Assembly: GCA_030248065.1 (NCBI GenBank)
Contig: JASAMV010000146.1
Span: 1 to 64,000, forward strand
Direction: 5' to 3'
DNA: 64,000 nt
Source: Rhynchonema sp. JSB1_4
Taxonomy: Eukaryota > Nematoda > Chromadorea > Monhysterida > Xyalidae
Under the pieces are notes generated by a model. The model searched no databases. It was not told where the DNA came from and saw only the letters and a program-made list of their open reading frames with translations. The position numbers and the translations under genes were made by a program. Of this stretch, positions 25,889 to 39,500 are shown one piece after another (the first letter of the stretch is position 1; each line of letters starts with the position of its first letter).

Positions 25889-28800
25889 ATGGCTTGGGGT
25901 AAGACAATTCGCGCTTGGGCGGATGAAACGACGCTTCACGGAATCAAGGACTTTGTGGGCGCGAATAAATTCTGGAAAGTGATTCTTGGCCTCATGTTGG
26001 TGGCCGGTTTGGTGATTTCCGGGATCCAATCTTGCCTGATCATCAAGGAGTTTCTGCTCAAACCACATTATGTCGCACAAATGCGCTTTGACAACGACAA
26101 CGGGGCACTGTTTCCGGATGTACTCGTGTGCAATGTGAATGCGGTCAATCGAACAAAGGTACGTGTGTAGTAGGGACTGCTTTCTTGCACTTGGACTCTT
26201 TCTCAATTTAAAAAAGGTGCGCTTTTGAAGTTTCTTCAAGCCTGAGCCCGTTATCGTACAAAAGTCGTTCTCAGTGCATCTACCATACATATACTACGTA
26301 TGTATGTACATTTTGTGCACAGGACAAAGCTATAATTTTGCCGGTCGATGTACGTGAAATCTTTGATACCAGGCACATTATTGTATATCTACTTTCCCCG
26401 ATCTGTGGCCTCGGAAATACTACAGCAACACCATTCATTGGACAGCGTTGTCCAAAGTCAGTGTTTCAGGCCAAGTTACATCAAATGAGCGACGATCAAA
26501 TCGCGTCGATCATGTTTACGCTCGGCGTGTCCATGGATTCGAAGCGATTCCCGATGGCGCAGTATTCGGCATCAGAAATGCGTGACTGGACCATCATTCA
26601 ACGGCTGCAACGAGCCTGGGACGATCTCTATGATCAACCGAACGGATTGCCCACTGAATTCGACAAATTGATCAAAACGCTGGCGCACAATTGTAGTGAA
26701 ACGTTTGTGGAGTAAGTAGTGGACACGATAATTCAACGTCGGGAAACGAATTTATGATTGTGTGTGATTAGTGTCGAACGATCGTTGTGCCGGAAGTTGA
26801 TTCCACACGGTGTATTTAAATTCCAAACGTTCATATTTTTTATGTATGCACAGCACCCATATAACCTGTACCTGATCATGGTCACGTAAAGCTGACAGAT
26901 GACTGTCGATCTTAATCTTATTCAGACTGAGTGTACTACATAATGCAGATGCCGTCGTGATTGGCAAGGTCTATTCTTCAATTGCTGCGATTATGCCCAA
27001 CCCATGCTCCATCACAACTATGGTCTGTGCTGGGTATTCCATTCGCCCGTGGACATCGCTGATCGAGCGACATTCAAGCAAACAAGTCCAGGTATGCATG
27101 TAGGTACGCTGGCTTATATTATTATATTATTGTCGTCAACTTAATCCTAATGCCATTTACATTGCACGGTATTATGTACGTACGTACTGTATACATTTTG
27201 TATTGTTCCATCGACGTGTTTTAGGCATCTTGAATGGCCTTCAATTGACGCTTAACCCACGTCTGAATCACTACAATCCCGATATTTTGCTGGGCAACGT
27301 ACCGGACAACGGTTTTACGGTCGAACCAACGTTTTTTCCGCACGCCCCCATTTCGTCAAATCAGATCAACGTCAGACCAGGTTCGTCACGTACATAACCC
27401 AGGTTTCTTTGCAACGGTTCTTTTCGAATGTGCCCTTTCTGTAAAATCATTCACGACCTGCAGGCCAGGCAGTGAGAATTTCCATGAAACTGACGATGAC
27501 CCGCACACCCTCTGGCTCATCCTTCTACCCCTTCAAGCCAAACTGTCGAGAAGATACCGTTTTGAAGAAGTACAAAGGTTTGTGGTCGTTTTTCGTTGCT
27601 TTCAATATTTTTCGTCACTTCCATGATCCATGTGCCTGTTCATTTCAGGCGACTACAACACAATTGCGTGTGAATTTGAATGCATGGCTAGAAAAACAAA
27701 GGAAGCGTACCCGAGTTACACGCGACCGTGTCATTTGCCGCTGATGGACACGCAGCAGCCGGCCATACATTGCAATTTGACCAATACTTTGCCAATGATT
27801 CTGTTTTCCAAGAAACAAGCTCTTCAATCTGACAGGTTGTGATTACGGTTGAAGGATTACGGTTACAGTAACCCACTTGAATCCATTTAGTATGAATGAA
27901 TTAATTAGTCGAATTCACATCCTTGCTCACATAGAGCGGTATCAGACTTGGCGATCGGATCGGGCCGGGCCTGCTCTGCCTTTGGGCAAGTGAATTTTTT
28001 CGAATTGTGGATATTTACAGGAGCCACGAAATTCGACGCCAGCTTAACTTATACCTAAAAATGAACAACAACTTTTAAACTGGTCGAAACTCCAGTGAAT
28101 TTGTTTCGATCCTAAATGCAAAACTCGCATGTTCCCAAGGCATGTCCGTTCCGATTCGATCACCAAGTTGGATATCGCTCATAGTCCCGCGTCGCGTTTC
28201 AGCGGCAGAAAGGTTGTGGAAACGATTAACAGAGAGTGCAAGATCGAATGCCAACCGCCCTGTGACCAATATGTGCCGAGTTTGGATGTGGTTGTGACGG
28301 AAGACAGGATCATGGGACAGCCGGGCAAGTTGGCAGAGATGAAGGCGAGTGGAAAATCGGATTTGTGCACCTGAATTTGATGTGTTGTCACATAATGTAA
28401 CCTTTAAGGTCGGTTTATACCCTGACTGCCTGGTAGTCAGAAATTTGTGACTGCCCGTTCGGTGAGCTCATTAACAGAGCAAAAACAGTGGCAGCGGTCA
28501 ACGGACAGAGCGGAACATGCAATCACCACAAGCAACCCCTGCCTTGCCGGGCACTTTTGCGTGTTCACTGGGGGACTGCTCCGCATTTTGACTTCCACTT
28601 CTCGGAAGTCAGAAGTATAAACCGACCTTTATTGTGACCAGGCGAGAGTGATGGCGCGTTGAACCTATAGTCCCACACAGGGTCATCAATGCTCGGTGTT
28701 CGCGTGGCACTTCGTTTGCAAATTATAATCAAAATAAGGTAATTTTGTTCGTTGCAGAAGTTCATCAAAACGAATGCGGACAATGAAACATCAAGTGCGT

Positions 28801-29208
28801 CAGTGTTGCAAGATCTTAACGACGATCTCATCAAGGTCAACATTTTCTACGGGTCAACCACCGTGCAAATGGTCGAATTCAGACAGAAAATCTCAGTTGT
28901 CGATCTACTATCGAGCATCGGAGGCATATTCAGTGCGTCATTTTGATGTTTCACAGCACTTATAGTTCACTAATGGTCGCGGGCAGTAAGCATTCGGCTC
29001 GATTTTATCAGTAAAAGTTTGATAAGTCCTCCAGAACATCAACCGACCTTTTTGAAAGCAAATTATCTCATCAGAAGCAAAGTTTGGAAAGACTGTGAAA
29101 GTTTCAGGCCTGTACCTGGGTGCATCACTGCTGACGTTTGTGCAAATCGTCTACTTTGCGTTCATTGGTTGCACCAGTCGATCAACCCAATCACCAATTG
29201 CCAATTGA
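25889..29208 (+). CDS. DEG/ENaC family sodium channel subunit
   Basis: Nine exons keep phase to a stop at 29206-29208: 25889-26158, 26323-26711, 26949-27091, 27225-27380, 27464-27577, 27649-27835, 28203-28344, 28758-28932 and 29108-29208. They give about 558 residues. The short cytoplasmic N-terminus has the family's His-Gly gating motif (TTLHGI, HG at 17-18), followed by membrane segment 1 at about 30-52. The Cys-rich extracellular domain includes FFNCCDYAQPM and YGLCWVF, then GLQLTLN. Membrane segment 2 at about 514-548 carries GAS (530-532), matching the G/S-X-S selectivity filter. Family members form trimeric amiloride-sensitive cation channels gated by acid, peptides or force; the ligand cannot be read here. 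The intron after 28344 starts with GC. The first part of exon 2 could instead be intron, with an in-frame acceptor ending at 26445, giving about 517 residues. An AATAAA lies at 29389. Confidence 0.9.
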
Positions 29209-29388
29209 TCACCAATCAACCCTTAGTTCTAATCCTGTCACGTGACGTAATTCATTGCACGAATTCTCACCTTTCCCCTGTTTGACCTTTGCACTCAATT
29301 CAATCACAATGCAGTCTGGCACCGGCATGTGCAGCTTTTGTGTGATATGTTTCCCGGGTATTACTTTATTGAACAAAAAAGTTTTTTT

Positions 29389-29394
29389 AATAAA
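29389..29394 (+). terminator. Possible polyadenylation signal of the DEG/ENaC gene
   Basis: A canonical AATAAA lies about 180 nt after the channel's stop codon on the same strand. Position and strand fit; cleavage is not shown. Confidence 0.45.
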
Positions 29395-32300
29395 CGAGCG
29401 CACTCATTGTTGCGCACTTTTTTGCGGGTTATTTAGCACGAATGGATTTGGCGCAACCTTATTGTTATCAACTTTGTGTGTGTTCATTGCAAACAGTGTT
29501 GTATTGCGTACGGTAATTTTAGGCAAATGTAACGCAAAGAAAACAAATGATTCTCGCCTTGTCCAGGCATGCTCAAGCGGCTTTAATTCAGTCAAAATTG
29601 GCAACCTGTCAACGATAACGAAAGTCAAAATCAATCAAAGAATCACATTTCACCAACCCACATAATAATTCAGTAAATCAAGCATGCACCCGCCCCAGCC
29701 ATGTCAACTCACGTGCGTGGCCCAGAATTGGTGAAAATCAGTGAACTTTTAGGTAAAATATTCATATACTAGTTATTCTGTTTGACTTTTTATGCCCACG
29801 ACTATACACCTGCCTAGCTGACAGACTGATTGATAATATCCGCAAATATGCGATCCGCGCGAACTCACCAACAAGTTCGCTGTGAGTTTGGTCATGTTCA
29901 GAAAGCAGTTTGGTGCGGGGACCGAAACTCAAGCGAAATTTCGCACTGGTGCGCACGTTTGGCGGGGATTTCGGGTTGTGTGAGTTGATAAGTCGGTCAC
30001 TGAGTTGTGTGTTGCCTCGTTTTTGAAACGTGCCGCCAGCTTAATTCGGGCGTTTACTAATGAAGGACCCAAATCTGAAAAAACCTTGTATGTCCCTCGA
30101 ACTGAATTGCTGATATAGGTCGACCATAATGTTTTGCCTCAAACGTGAAATATGCAGGAGCACAGTAGGAAATGCCCGAGTTTTACGAACACCGGCATAA
30201 TATTAGCTAAATCCGTACAAATAAAAAAATAACAATATATTCTGTCATCAGAAAAGTTGCACTTGACCAAGTGAGTTTCGAACTCCGCAGCTAAATCGGT
30301 GATATTGATATTCTATGTCAGCGACGGATCATGATACATATCGCATGCATTATGCATTTGGTGATATAACATTGTTTTGTTACATTGTACATGCTGGAAT
30401 GAGTTTCGTACTGCATTTTGTATAAAATCGAATGATATCAATTTATTTTTGTTATTAATGTTGCGCAACTTTTGTTTCATAGTTCCAAACGTCATGGCAA
30501 CGCGGCGTGTCTTTTCGATTACACGCACGCGCGACTTCTATTGTGGTTTGTTGTTTTTTTATTTCTGTTCGGTCACTTTTCTATTTGAGCAAAATGTTCA
30601 ATAAAAATTACTTTATTCGAACAAAGAGGTTCATGCCCGTGCTCGAGCTTAATTTTTATTGAAGTTTGCAGTTTTGCCTTGAAAGTCAAAAACGTGAAGT
30701 GGTGACATTCAGATGTCAAAATGTTGATACACTCAGTTCTTCGTCAGCTATCTGAAATTACATCTCAAATATGCGGGTATGCTTTCTAGATTGTCATTCG
30801 CGCCTATGCTTCTCATTGGTCTAATCCATACATTATTCTGGTTCTCTTCGTCAACATATCACAAAAAATGCGACACTTTTTGTTCATATATTTCTGCTGA
30901 AGGATTAGCTGCTGTCAAAACATGACCATAATTGCTTGTGCAAATTCGAAACCGGCCATGAACAGTGCCAATAACTAACTGATTTCGTGCATTTGCATTT
31001 GTTACGTATTTGTCCGCCGCTAGTCGTCTTCGTATTCTGTCAAGCTGATTTATCGGCGACTTTGTTTCGAGCCGGGTTACAACACTTGCATGATTTTTTC
31101 AATTGTGCCGAATAATTCGCGCTCACGTTTACTGCATAGCAGAAACTAAACGACAAACAAGTACAACTGTTATGGTATACATTTATCCTCATTGATAACG
31201 GATTGGTCGAAAAATAATGTAAAAACAGGGTGAATAGTAGACAAATTCAAATTTGTTTGCTGCAATAATAATTGAATGAATAAATGCAAAGATAAAAAAA
31301 GTAAAAATGCGTTCAACTGACCGTGTATGACATGGGAACCACGTGCTGTCATGACCACTATTAGGACAAAAATTTATTTTAATAGTTGATATTACTGTAT
31401 TTGTTGATTTTTGCTGAACAAAAAGTACTTTAGTTCCCTGTCAAACTTGCGCGTTAACTCTTTCCATGTAAGTGATTCGGCAAAATCTGCTCGATTAAAA
31501 TGAAAAAAATTATAATGCATTTTTGTAGTAGAGACTGAAACCAGATTATTATTTATAATAATATCCACAGCAAATTTTACCTTGAAACGCACATGCCTAA
31601 CCTATAACCCCCGTGAAAAACCGGTCATTAGTTTTCGCGACCACAGATTTAGTATCCCATTGGTGCAATGCAAAACGCGTGAATTTCACACATTTATTTT
31701 ATCCCGCGTGTATTTGTAATATCACTTTTATTTCACTTTCACTATCAGCATCATAATATGTCGGCGATTTGTAGTGTTGTTAAATGTATGATTGCATTGG
31801 ATGTCTAGCCATCGTGATATCGCTGTGCAGTTTTTGTTTTGAGAACTTGGCCCCGGAAATGCCTGACTGTTCAAGGAGTGCTTTGGTTAATCGGGTTATC
31901 GGCCTGATTTAACTTTCAGTGGCTGTCCAATCCTGAATGCTTCCGCGTTCCATGCATGCCCAGAACAGTTTCATTGAAGTCTTCTGAGCTCAATGTGTGT
32001 GTGTCGTGTTGAGTATTCACTAAAACAGACCAGATTCAAAATCACCCCGTATTTTCGACATTGCCTTCAGTGTGTGTGTATCTTTTTTGGCATTAATTCT
32101 TTTTTGGACATTGTTTCGCCACGTTCTCCAAGATTATGCGTGGTCAGCGCCAAAACACACACACACATAATTAATCGATTATTATTTTTGTTTCATTCGA
32201 AGTGGTGAGAACGGGTTGTGCACACCTCCAGGATAACAATAATTGTTTGTAGATTTTAGGTTTTATGGTCTTTTTATACTGGACTAGAAAGAGCTTCGTA

Positions 32301-33522
32301 TGAAACATCAGCGTAAAGAGATCCGCATTGCAGTTGTCATGCTCAGTATGAAAAGCAGGGCAGGCCTTGGCTAGACTCGCATCAGGTTTCCCGATTTATG
32401 ACGTAGAGCATCTCTGATTTAGAATATCCACCGCAATCTGAGTTTTGCTCAGTCTTACTGTAATTCATTTTGCACCCACTAATTTTTTGTGAATATTTAT
32501 CTACATAGCAGCCCACGTGTTTTTTCGTCACACGTTTTGGGGGCATTCCGCGCAGCCGGGGATTTGCGCATATTTTGCTGCGAATGTGCACGCACATCAC
32601 TTGACGCATAGTCACACGTGCTTTTCTTACATGACTGTGATTCAGATTTTTTGCGAATGAAAGCGAAATCCCGATTTTTGCTCGGCCGCACGTGTTCAAA
32701 ATTATAACATTATATTCGAACCCACACGCATTTTCATAATAGGATGCAGAATGGTGTGGAAAAACTGAAACGATGCGGGTGAAACAAAATGTCGGCGCGA
32801 AAGTGTAGAAGGAGGATACATCATGCCCATGCGCGCATGCATAAAGACATTCAAAGCGGTTTTTCTCTTCCAAGTCGTTTGTGCTTTTTTCGGACACCTT
32901 TTACGGAATTCAGGTGAAAGCGAGAGTGATTTTGGCGATCTTGGATCAAAAAAGGTGTAATGTGCAGTGCGCGTGTGCGCATCATTATTCAGATTTGATC
33001 ATTATGTTACGTTAATGTGCAGATATTAATTTCATGAGTTTTGTTTGGGTGAATCTTTCACTAATATTAGTTTCTTCACTTTTTTATGATCGAACACATT
33101 ATGAACGTCGTTGTCTTTCCTTCAAGTAACAGGATGATGACAAAATAAATATCTATAAATTCTGCAAAACACGGGTGAATTCGAGCGGAAAGCTCATTCG
33201 TTTCTGCGGGAAGAAGATTCGCCCTCGAACTATTATGACGCAGCGATGCTTTCGGCAACCGGCCTTGACTAAACTGCGATTTCCAGACCGTTTTTTTATC
33301 CAGATCAGATTTATCGTCGAGCACTCTTGTTTCGATCAAATCATTTCTCGAATGTTTTTCGGGAAATTTCGGATGTTTATTTTTAGCATTTGAGCAGATT
33401 CATTTCAGACATACTGTACATAAAAGCACAGTAGTCGGAGGGTTTCGATTGCCGGGCGCGAAACCGCCAGCGAAAATACAAAATAAAATATAAGCGACAG
33501 ATACTCTTTGAACAATCTGATT
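29395..33522. other. Long A/T-rich intergenic region with no recognised gene
   Basis: About 4.1 kb with only short open frames. The longest, 171 codons on the minus strand at 32382-32897, has no recognisable domain. One TGAAACATCA motif lies at 32301-32310. The region may include upstream control sequence for the ADAMTS gene, but I could not identify any element. Confidence 0.4.
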
Positions 33523-36500
33523 ATGATGCTCACCTCGTGGCGCGTGGTGTTGATTGACCTGCTGACCGTTGTGCAGGTAAACAATGTCAATTATTTTATT
33601 TTTCTTCATTCTTCGCCATGGTTTCTGCATCACCATGCGATTTTCGGTTTCGCCATACACACCGACCAACCAACGGCGGTGCACCAGGTCTTCCTCGCTG
33701 CTCAAACTCGAATATTTTAATTCCAGCTCGCCACGTGCGTTATCCACAAACATTTGAACGAAAAGGAGACGTTGCATTTGTTTGGCGTCACATCCACCAG
33801 TGACATACCCGACTACGGCTATCTGTCACTCGACCATGTTGGCCCCGGCTCATCAGACTCTGACGATGTCAGACATATCAAACTCCTCAGTCATGCGAAC
33901 AATGAAGAGTTCCATATCTCAATGGAGAAAAACCGAGGACTCATTTCGCCCGACGTTGTGTCCTACATTAGGACTGAGGATGCCCAGCGCACCAGGATGC
34001 ACGTCGGTGCCCTGCCTCATCACAGTGACTGCCACTATGTGGGAAGGGCGCACAGCCATCACAATGCAACGGTCGCGATGTCGTTGTGCAAACAAACGGT
34101 TGGGTCAGGTTTGGATATCGTAACTGTATGTATACCTATACAGTATACAGGTTTTGTTTCTTTTAGAGCTCTACATACGTATGTATACCTTATGTAGCTT
34201 CCATGACTGAATAAGGGCAAACCAAATAGGGAGGACTAGACCTATTGTGAGTCTCGCCATAACTTCATTCGACAAAAATAACTGCTCGCACATTAGATCG
34301 GAAACTGTTCAGAACTCAAGGCAAGGTCATTTGTTTTGTATTGGGCATGATAACCTGAGATTAGAACAGAAAAGCTGATTTCTAAATCAGTCAGATGTGA
34401 CTTTTCCCAATCCCAACTGATGCCCAATTTTCAGCGGGGCTCAATTTTCATGCCCGACCATTTCCTGATGATTCAACCGATCCCAAGTCGACTGCACGCC
34501 TTGGCCAATCAGGCAACGAATCGATCCGATACCAGCCATGTCATATTCAAACGATCCGCTAATTTATTGGCCGGACATCACAGCAATAGAATTGTTATCG
34601 AAGAAGATAAAACCATCAAATTTCATGAGGAGGAGGAAGGATTCTGTGAAATGCTAGATGGTAAGGTGATGTTCCACAAAGATAATGGATTGTGCATTAC
34701 AAAAAGGGAGCTTCCAGCCAGCGTCACCGCACAAGCATGAGCTTGGGGCGGATGGCTTGACTAAAGTCTGGGTTGTGCACCAGAGACGCGCATAACAAAC
34801 CGGTCCTCGGAATATTGGTACCGTGCACATTTATCTAGATGAGGTGCGTAGGTATATGAACGTTTGGCCTCTCCATTCTGCAACGAGGCTTGCCTAACAT
34901 GAGATTGACACCGCGAGAACAAAGCGTTTTTATGTAGGCGGTACTAATATTACGAGTTTCTACAATTGGGTTGCCTTCCACGATCAGGGCATATGCGTGA
35001 GGTGTTTGTTTCCCAATGGTCCCGTTACTCTTTATATGTGTCACAAATTAGATCTTTATAGTGTCCATTGTTGCGTGTGTAGCAAAATGATTTGTGGGTC
35101 AACAAACGCACCCTTTCCAGTACGTTATGTTCCATATGATGTTTCACAAACTTGCACCCGTTCACTTTTCAGATGAGGAGCCCGAATTCCTGCAGGCACT
35201 AAGGGAGAAAGAAGGTAAAGTCACATTTGGGGCTCCACAGAACCGCACTTTCGTGTTCTCACCATTACACGTCAGTGACTCAAACCACCTTACGTACACT
35301 TGCCATGAAACATCAGCCCGTGCGGTTGCCGTCACTTCAGAAAGTCCTTTCTGACACTAACTCCTGATGAATCGACAAGATGATGTTTCAAACACTTTCC
35401 TTAGCTCCACACTTATAATCAGTCTGATTTTGCAGGCATCAACTACAGTATACCACTGGAGGCTAAACTGAACTCAACAATAATCTTGCCTCAGCTCGAT
35501 CCAATGACCCTTGAGGTTGCGTTGTTCATGGACGCTGAGCTCTGGCAGCATTTCCAGGACAATTTCGGACGTGGAGCTGAGGAGGAAATGACCGACTTCT
35601 CGCTCGCCTTGATCAATCATGTTCGTTTTCGGATGCGCGTTTATGTTTTCATCAGATGTTGGATTTGGCAAAGTTCCGTACTGCAACTTTGATTGCGAAA
35701 ATCGTGTTTTTGACGAACAAAGCGATTTGCAGACCGAACCGCTGACTCACAAAATTCTCTCGAGTCTTGTTCAAATTTTTTGGCAATTATCGGAGACACC
35801 TTTATTCCGACGACAACAATACATACTTTACAACAGAACATCTCTTGATATTGAACATTCTCTCTTTTGTGCACTATAAGTCGATCAATTTTATTGGTCA
35901 TTTGTGTCTCAGGTGCACGTTCTCTATCAACAGTCGACAATGTCACCCGTGATTGATATCGTACTTGTTAGATTTGAGATATGGAAATTCCAACCGGTTA
36001 GTGGACAAATGTTTTATCTGGGCATTTCTTTTTACGAACGCAATTTAATGTGATTTACTGTTTTTTTTTCGTGAGAAAAGACAATCAACAACAAAAAACA
36101 AAAAAGAGCAACAAAGCTGACCATTTTGCCAGCTGCGAACGCAAGACAATGAAAATCTCTTGCGACAGAACCGAATGTATAAATCTTTTCATTGAACTTC
36201 ACAATAAAGAGCAGCTGGACGGGCCAGATTAAGGGATTGGGTGTTTGTATTTTGCAACACGTTCGACACACTCTTCAATTCATCGATTTCAGCCGACGCT
36301 GCATCGAAGTGTGCACAAGAACGGCGAGGCCCAACATTTGCTCAACTCATTCTGCACCTACCAGGCTCTGATCAACCCGGGTACCGATCTTACAAGCACA
36401 AATCATTGGGATCACGCCATTTTGTTGACTGGTTGGTTCGACAAAGCTGCTGAATGGTTTGGTTGTCTATCTTTCAATCAGGGTGCATTCTGGTTCATGT

Positions 36501-39500
36501 GAAAGTCACACGGAGACATAGCTGCGTATGTGCTGTCATGCTTGTTATCATGCCCATCATCAATGTCGCATGGTGACCATGACCAATGTGGGCAGAATGT
36601 TGTGTATCCCTATGTATCTTGATACAATGATGTGCTCAAAGAAAGCACTGCAACTACAGGCTAATTGTTTAGTCGGCAAAGCAAATCTTCAACGCAAAGG
36701 GTGATATTTTCGAAACGGTGTAAACGTCAGTTGGGTGTAAAGGTCGGTAGAAAGCTCGGTCGACAGCTCAGTGTGATAGACCTCGGTGTAAACTTGAAAC
36801 ATTCCACGTTAATAACAGGCAATGTTTCGCGTTTACACCGAGTTACGCCGACCGAGCTTTCGACCGGACATTTACGCCGACATTTACGCCCAACTGACCT
36901 TTGCACCGTTTCGAAAATTCCACCCAGAGAGACCAAAACAGCTCTATGGGAAGTATAATGCAGCCTATACGCTGATAGGCTGTGTTGACCACCACCGTCG
37001 ACGATTGCTGTTAACGACATGAATGTACTCTAACTTCAGGTTTCGACATCTACCACACGACAACCAGTGTCGCGGGTGTGGCGCCCGTTGCCCGTATGTG
37101 CGACCGACAGTACTCATGTTCGTTGGTTGAAGGCATGCACTTGGGTCGATCGTTCGTGTTGGCGCACGAAATGGGGCACAAGTCAGCATACAACTTTCTC
37201 TTTCATTCCATTTAAATACAAATTAAGAGAAATTAGTCAGTGTCATCATATTGCAGTCTCGGCATGGTTCACGACGGTGTGCAGAACCTGTGCAATCGCG
37301 CCTGCTGTCTCATGTCTCCCGTGAATGGTGCCGGCAAGACAACATGGTCGCCTTGCTCGGTCAGGGAACTCAACGCATATCTGGCGTCATTGGAGTGAGT
37401 GTTCGCTTTACGATCTGCTGAAAAAACTATTTGAATTTATTTAATTGATCCATTCTAAACACTCATTTTTTCAGAACCGTGCCAGGTCTGCAGCGCAACT
37501 GTCTACGGGACAGCAACCCAGGAATTGCCAAGTTCGACCATCGCGCCGACCCCAGGCTGCCCGGGCAACGGTTTACGGCCGATGAACAGTGCGCGTACTT
37601 TTGGGGCAGGGAATACCGAAAGGAGATACCCACCGGGAGAGCGCCTGAGGTCGACTTTGCTCCAGACTATCAACTAACGTAAAAAAACATCATGACATGT
37701 CCTCATGTTTTAGAGCATTTGCCGAATTCTGTGGTGCGGCAATGGAGGACCGACCATCTCCACAGCACATCCTGCCCTGGAAGGCACTTGGTGCGCGCAC
37801 AACAAGGTTTGTTATCGTTTTGAAGACATGTTTTCAGCACTTGGTACATAATCTAAACACTGACCAGTTTTCAGCACGTAGTTGATAATAAAAGACTGAC
37901 CAGATTTCAGCACGTGTCACATTGACCAGTTTTCAGCACGTACATACGTATGTATACATAGTCTCTGCACCAGCTGGTTTTCAGCACGTGTCGTATACAC
38001 GCACGTACATCCAACACAAGCCCTCAGTGCTAAATGCTCTATCAATTCCACATTGCAGTGGTGTCGCAACGGTGTGTGCCGTCCGTGGCCCATCGGCACC
38101 GCACTGACCCCCGTCGATGGCCAATGGTCCGCGTGGTCGGCACTGACGGGCAGCAGTACGATCTGCACCGAATGCAAGGTGTTGGGCGGCATCAGGGTGC
38201 GACGGGAGTACCGGAAATGCGACGACCCTGCGTGAGTGATTGCCTTGATGATTCAGGGACTTTCAGGATTTTCCTTGATGGCATATGGGTGCCAGTGCCT
38301 GTACTGTACTTATACCTTACAGACCGAACAACAACGGCAAAGATTGTGATGGTTCGCCAGTACGCGGTCTGGTGTGCCCAGCCAACTCCAACACGTTCTG
38401 TTCCGGTTTCACCCATCAGTCATATGGCAATCGATTGTGTAGCGCGTTCAGAAACGATCCGATCAATGCAGATTTGGATTTGGACGGCACTTCGTATGTC
38501 CGTAAGTTTGGCATAGGGGTTATTTATTTGACGCTGGAAGATTTCATTCTTCGTTTCTTCACCTAGGTTATTTACATGCCAATCATCATAGACACAAAAG
38601 CTTACAGATCCGGATTCGCCATGCAAGGTCTGGTGTCAACTTTCGCTCACACAACTGATCCGTAACAAAGCCATCTTTCCGGATGGTACCCCATGTGGTT
38701 CCAATGGTTACTGTATCAATGGGGAATGCCTGACATTGTCGTGCGATGGGGAAGCCGTGGTGGAAAATGAGCGGGAGGACTGTCCGGGATCGAGGTCGAA
38801 TCGACGTTCGATCAGTACAGCCGTCGTTGAAGGTTTGCTCGATTTTTATACCACAGGCGCACTGAAGATGGCCTGGCGCACCAATGGTCTTTGTATCGAA
38901 CAGAAGCGCATAGCTCGGAAGACACAATTCACAAATTTTTGCAAATTTTCAGTGGCATCTTGGGAAGACTGGTCGTCGTGGTCAAGCTGTTCGACGACGT
39001 GCGACGACGGCAAGCGAACGCGCACAAGACTCTGCGTCACAAAGGGCGGACTGACAAGAGTTTGTGGCTAATGCTATTGTTGTCAACGCTACTGCCTCTG
39101 TGAACGCCGGTGCGTTGACGCTGACAGACATCCTGCTGCGTTTGCACGAAGCAGGCGATTGCGTTGGCATCATTAGCATCAGCCGAGTTCGAGGAAAAGT
39201 CGAAACCACGTCGAAAACACATGAACTGAAACAAACTAAAAAAGAGATGCGCTTGTTTCAGAGCAGCTGTTCAGGCGCGTCCACACAGACGGATACGTGC
39301 AACCCGGGTCCCTGCTCAACTTGGTCGTTCTGGTCGCGATGGTCAACGTGCTCGCAGAGTTGTGGCAGGGACGCCACCAGGGTTCGGTCACGCACGTGCA
39401 GCAGTGGCATTGGATGTGCAGGTACATATATAGTCCATTCATGTCATTTACGGCACTTGTGCGCACCCACGCACGCGCACATAACGCGTTGCGCTGAGTG

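Noticed and set aside
32382..32897. 171-codon minus-strand gene
   Set aside because: Composition and sequence show no family features, and nothing nearby supports an exon.
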